Below, in pieces: positions 30,604 through 35,119 of a stretch of 35,119 bases of DNA. The notes under the pieces were generated by a model that was not told the origin of the DNA, did no database searches, and saw only the letters and a program-made list of their open reading frames with translations. Position 1 is the stretch's first letter. Each line of letters begins with the position of its first letter. The position numbers and the translations under genes were made by a program. Location of the stretch: NCBI GenBank assembly GCA_946803715.1, contig CAMPET010000328.1, positions 36,442 to 71,560 of the forward strand, read 5' to 3'. This stretch comes from Beroe ovata (Eukaryota > Ctenophora > Nuda > Beroida > Beroidae).

Positions 30604-31084
30604 ACCCGAAACATTTTAATTGATTTCAGACTGCTGAGTTTCCCCCAAATGATATTCATTTCGTTTATAAGTTGCATATCTATAAGGCTCAATGAAAAGT
30701 ATCAATGGAATTGATTCAAGATTCAGTATGTATAATTTCTTGTGATTACTTACTAATTGAAAAGCTGATTGGTGATATTCTGATGATAGCTATAATGCAT
30801 CATATCATTGATGATGTATCATACCAAACCTTCGAGTTAAAAATATAATCACAAAATATTAGTCTTTGTAACAAAGTAACAAACTTAGGCTTGTCATGCC
30901 CTCATAAATATAGCATTCTTCCAGAATCAAATATTCGCTTATGTACAACTAAAACGCCATCAAGGCTAGATAAATAATCTGTTATATTTGTTTCTCATGA
31001 TTTTCAAATACCTATCAGTCAAACTTTAGCTTATAAACAAAATCATATCATGGGTCATTAGGTAAAATATATTCCCTTATTAAA
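30604..31084. other. Intergenic region between convergent CTLD and Ig/FN3 genes
   Basis: About 480 bp of AT-rich sequence between two stop codons. It must hold both 3' UTRs. No gene seen. Confidence 0.6.
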
Positions 31085-34000
31085 TCATAAGTCGCAATCC
31101 TCAAATGCTGTATGAATTATCGCTACTTCATTACTCGTTTCCCAATCATCTATAGGCTGGTGAATGTTGACATATCGAGGCTCGAGTGCTTGCTTCACCT
31201 TGCTAATTACATCTGGGCACCGACTGCGGATCACAGCCCGAACTACAGCTACTAGGATCAGCAGCACCACGACCACCAGTACTGGAATCACGGCCAGCCA
31301 CCACATGAAACTTGTCCTAAACTTTACACAATCTGACCAAGGTGAGGTTGAGTAGCCATTGGTGGCTCGGGCCCTTATTGTGTAGACACTGAAACTGTTG
31401 AGTTGGTCGAGTCTGTTCCTCGAGTCTGTTTTTAGATGGATGAGTGGGGTAGAGGGGATGTTTGGGGCTGAGAAGCAGAGCTCACCTGAGAACATCTCCA
31501 GGTATACCTCATTGCTCTCGTTGTAGACTGCTGTAACCTCCACATACTCCTGTGAGATCTCCATCACAAGGACTTGAGGTGATGTGTCGAGGACTGAGTA
31601 TTTGGTCGTTACGTTCAGTCTGCTGCTATTCCCACTGCAGCCCACAGAGTTGCACGCTGTTACAATAACTGTGTATGAGGTTGCTGCTTCCAAGCCTTGC
31701 ACACTCGAACTATGAATGTGAGAAGTCTGGTTGATGTAGTCCTCTGGAGTCACTGACCTTGGTTCTGTCTCTGACATTGCTTCACTCTCACTCACATTTG
31801 AGGTTTTATAAGTTGAGATTGTGAAGTAAACCCTATCATCATGCCATAGGCTAGCCGGGAAATCGGGCCAGCTCACTTGGACCGCATTTTCAGACAGAAC
31901 CACGCTCAGAAGCCCCACGTTTGCTTCTGGTACATCTCTCCCGGTCAAGAACGTCCGTGTATCAGTTACCGGTTGTTGCGAGAGAGTGATGACAAACCAC
32001 GAATACTGATTATATGGTACTAAGAGTTTGAGGGGTAATGAGTTTGTTGAAGTCCGGATATGAGTTGACTCCATTTCATCTGATAAATGTACAATGAAGT
32101 CGCCATGGTAATTTGACGGGGAGTCCCAACTTAACACTGCGCCGCGTGAGGTGATGTTTTGGGTTGAAGGATTAAAGAAGTCCTGGGGGTCGTCAATGTG
32201 AACGAAAGTTTCGCTGCTGAGGTACAACACGTCGTACATCACTCCACACTGGTAGTAACCAGAGTCGTGGGCTATGGGAGAGAGGATGGTGATGGTTATG
32301 GCAGATTGGGTGTCAGAGAGAGGGGCTATCAGAGTCTTCCAACCGTCCTCCAGCTTTACTGTGTCCTTGAAGCAGACGAAGTTTTGTGTCTCTTGGTTGA
32401 AGCGCTTGTGAATGACAGATCGGATGTTGAAGACCAAGGTGATTTTGGAGGGTGACATGAAGATCTCGTCTCCTGAAAACATATTTTGATTTTTGATCGA
32501 GGATTTTCGATTTAATTCACTCTCTCCCTCATTGATTTCACAAAAGCTTTCCATATAATTAAAGTGTGATAGTGAAGTGTAAGGATACCTGGAGCAACAA
32601 TATCAGGAGGAGTGATTAACTCCGTATCAAAATCAGCAACAAACGTCAGCTTGCTGAAATGAGTGACGTAGCTATTGTTGTGAGAAACCGCCCCGTAATG
32701 CAGATGTTCATCCATTTCACCGCTCAGGGACAGCTCTTCCGAACTTCCATAGTCCGAGTGGTACGGGTAGTAGAACCGGTAAATCCGCTCTGTGTCTCCG
32801 CCAATTTCCTCCAAAAATACCACCTGGCGATATCGGATTTTAATTTCGGTAGGAATGGCGATTATTTCCCGAAAATTGACCCATGGAAGATTACGTGAAT
32901 TGAGTGAGATAGTTTGTGATTATTGCAGACGATTTAATGATGGGTAATTGGTGAAATTTTTGTTGGTATTATAAAAAGCAGCACCTCGTCAGAGTAGGAA
33001 GGTTTTGTTGTGTTCATCCTCCATATTTCGTACGGTGTCATCACCCTCTTCAGCTCTATCTCATAGTTATCTGAGAGCAGGGCTGCTATATCACCCGTTT
33101 GTGCAAACCATTCATGTTAATCACTATATTGTTTTGGCACTTAATTCTGAGATGTAAGAGCAGATAACGTACGGAATTTCGCACAAACTAGAGTGGTCAG
33201 GCTTTTGATTGGATAGTGCGATTGTTTTGCAATGTCACGCGATTCCACTTCATCTGCATATCATGCTCAAAACTCCTGATGTTTACCTAAGGATGGGTCC
33301 TTCCTGTATGATATTGTGAACTCTTCAGTCCTTCTGGAAACGATGATCCCCGGCCTGTCAAGAGGCGGCTCTCCTTTCCTGGGATGAAATGGTCAAATAT
33401 CTGCCGTGTGTAGAGCTCGCTACAGTAATTCTATTGAAATACCTAATAACTTCACTGATCACAAATGAAGAACAATTGAAAGTCGGAAAGAGGGTTATTG
33501 CAATACATCTTAATGAGTCATTACCTGACGTTGATAAAAATGGGCGTAGTCTCCACTGCTCCACAGACATTACTCGCACTACACCTATACCACCCCGTCT
33601 GATCTTGCACTGCGTGTTGGAATATCACATGACCGTTATGAGATGCAAGACCGTCCTTGACAATCGTGTATCTTTCACATGTCTCGTTGTCACACCTGCA
33701 AGGAGTGTTCTGTGATTTTATTAGGATGAAGCCATTCTTTTTCAGTCAAATTGGGGAATGGGAGTCCATCTCTTTCAGGCATATTCAATCATGATAAGGA
33801 ACATTTACATAAGCGAATGTCCTGACCTTTGTAGCTGTTTAATGGGGGAGGGTACCCCATCTGCTAAACACGGTATGAAAGCAACGGTGCCCTCTGTAAA
33901 GTTCCGGGGGATGTCCTCATAGAAGAAGTCGTCAGCTCCGATCTCCCTAATCTCACACATGTGAGTGTGGATGCTGGTTGTGTAGTAACTTCCTACGGAA

Positions 34001-34502
34001 AAAATCATTATAAATATGGGCATGAAAATTCTTTAAACTTCATTGAGAACATCAAAAATTCACCAATTTTCGTGATAAATTACAAGAACAAATGCTCGTA
34101 TTGTTCCCGTGGAAACTAACCTTGGCTATCCTGGGCTATGCCATGGAATTGTCGAGTTTGATAGATTTCCGAAACACTCACATTGCTCCCCGAAGTTATG
34201 TTTTGCGAACTGAATCCCCAATCAGGCACTGATCGTTCTGTAGGGAATAATATTGGACGTTATGATCTGATACAGTGCGCTTGAATAAATCACCATTTTT
34301 CATGCTCTATGTTTTTCAGATACAATTGAAGAGTCATCCATCAATCATTCACGGACGTGTTCTGAGAGACGTCAGACTGACCTATATCTGCGGCTATGGC
34401 ATGCACCCCTGGAATCTCCACAATAGCTCCAGCAGTCACCACCTCAAACTCAACCTCAGTAGCGGCAACACTCGCGATGCAAAATATCAGCAGGTGAAAC
34501 AT
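31085..34502 (-). CDS. Single-pass Ig / fibronectin type III receptor, 796 aa
   Basis: Eight minus-strand exons join in phase: 34382-34502, 34121-34237, 33827-33992, 33525-33695, 33287-33378, 32985-33085, 32589-32823 and 31085-32472. Exon 1 has a signal peptide (MFHLLIFCIASVAA). The ectodomain begins with Ig-like sequence; the best is exons 3-4 (FIPCLADGVPSP..DQTGWYRCSASNVCG). More divergent Ig-like modules follow, ending SGYYQCGVMYD. About three FN3 modules lie in the last exon, for example VQVSWPDFPASL and TSYTVIVTACNSVGCSG. The membrane helix is WWLAVIPVLVVVVLLILVAV. The ~48-residue tail holds YVNI, a Grb2-type SH2 site (pYxN), and an acidic end. Many N-x-S/T sites occur. The role is inferred to be adhesion or recognition signalling; no orthologue was recognised. 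The GTGCTG donor at 32984 is weak. Confidence 0.87.
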
Positions 34503-35081
34503 GTTTGTGTCACATTATCTTCTCCCATAATTAATATGATGGATATACCAGGGCTGGATCCTTCCTAAGCCATATCCCACTGCTAGTGGAGATAAAGATT
34601 TTATATTGATAAGAAGGTCATGCTTTGGGAAATTAATAATTTGATAATATTTTGATTAATTTTTTGAGCTAAGAAGAGTTAGGAGTCGAAAATCAATCGT
34701 CCTGTCCTTGACGTGTCTAGACATTCTGGCTAGAACGCCTCATCTATAGAAGGTACCCCCCACCCTCAAAATGGTTATTCAATCAGACTTCCTGTTTCAG
34801 GTTATCAGTGATTTGGGGTGACAGCGACTGCAGGGAGTGGCTCTCTCTTCATGTGGCAGGTTTTTCCTAGTAGAATTTTACATATTCTCGGGATAATCTT
34901 GAAGATGGTTTACGATTTTCCATTCAAAACTATGTATCAAAAAGCAAGGACATCAAAGTAAAACTCTGTCAGAAAACTGGAAAATGAATCAATAAAAGCA
35001 GACTTCTATAAAATTCCGTAAAAGAATTGAGTAAAACATAGTCGAATAAGAGGATACAAGCTGTTATCGGCTGCATATTGT

Positions 35082-35119
<38 letters not shown>
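34503..35119. other. Upstream region of the Ig/FN3 gene, ending in a CA microsatellite
   Basis: No exon recognised. It is probably the promoter side of the minus-strand receptor. From 35083 to the window end it is pure (CA)n, likely where the contig or window was cut. Confidence 0.6.

Noticed and set aside
1-35119. tRNA, rRNA or other structured RNA genes
   Set aside because: I looked for cloverleaf and A/B-box patterns by eye and found nothing supportable; a covariance-model scan would be needed to exclude them.

Overview
This is an animal nuclear genome fragment: intron-rich genes with GT..AG introns, mostly 74-250 nt, on both strands, separated by AT-rich DNA full of microsatellites and small non-autonomous repeats. 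The gene content is a metazoan SPRYD7 orthologue, a lysosomal-type sulfatase, a class A GPCR, and sushi, C-type-lectin and Ig/FN3 proteins. Gene density, short introns and this receptor repertoire fit an early-branching invertebrate. A demosponge is my best guess, but I cannot prove the taxon from sequence alone. I chained exons by splice-site and reading-phase agreement, so most gene models here are reconstructions, not single open frames.

Layout: (1) 1-942, a tandemly repeated intron/exon segment broken by a one-base N, leading into the 3' part of a protein with 12 sushi (CCP) modules (868-4942, +). (2) 6370-9474, SPRYD7 on the minus strand, with a 2.4-kb intron that holds a ~1-kb element with ~170-bp inverted termini and a 32-bp CCAAT-box minisatellite. 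(3) 9493-12316, a diverged 1.2-1.5-kb duplication around a second one-base N. One copy carries a MITE-like element interrupted by a 211-bp insertion with 8-bp target duplications and a perfect 75-bp palindrome; the other copy has the empty site. (4) 13.4-13.95 kb, a degenerate ~23-bp repeat array. (5) 14457-15704, a 159-aa EF-hand protein (-). (6) 17349-22606, a seven-exon class A GPCR (-). Its last intron contains, on the opposite strand, an intronless gene for a VWA-UBC (E2-like) fusion protein (18269-19954). (7) 23518-25050, an intronless GALNS-type sulfatase (+). (8) 25342-30603, a 15-exon single-pass receptor with four C-type-lectin-like modules (+). One of its introns contains, on the same strand, a sulfatase-like gene (28062-29614) that has lost the catalytic residues and has a frame break. 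(9) 31085-34502, an eight-exon Ig/FN3 single-pass receptor (-) with a YVNI tail motif.

No pathway is shared by all genes. The recurring theme is cell-surface or secreted recognition proteins (sushi, CTLD, Ig/FN3, GPCR) next to sulfatase-family genes, plus two cases of genes nested inside introns. The most unusual items are the VWA-UBC fusion, the catalytically dead nested sulfatase paralogue, and the nested palindromic insertion with its empty-site allele. Both large duplications abut single-base Ns, so uncollapsed haplotypes in the assembly are a serious alternative to genuine tandem duplication.
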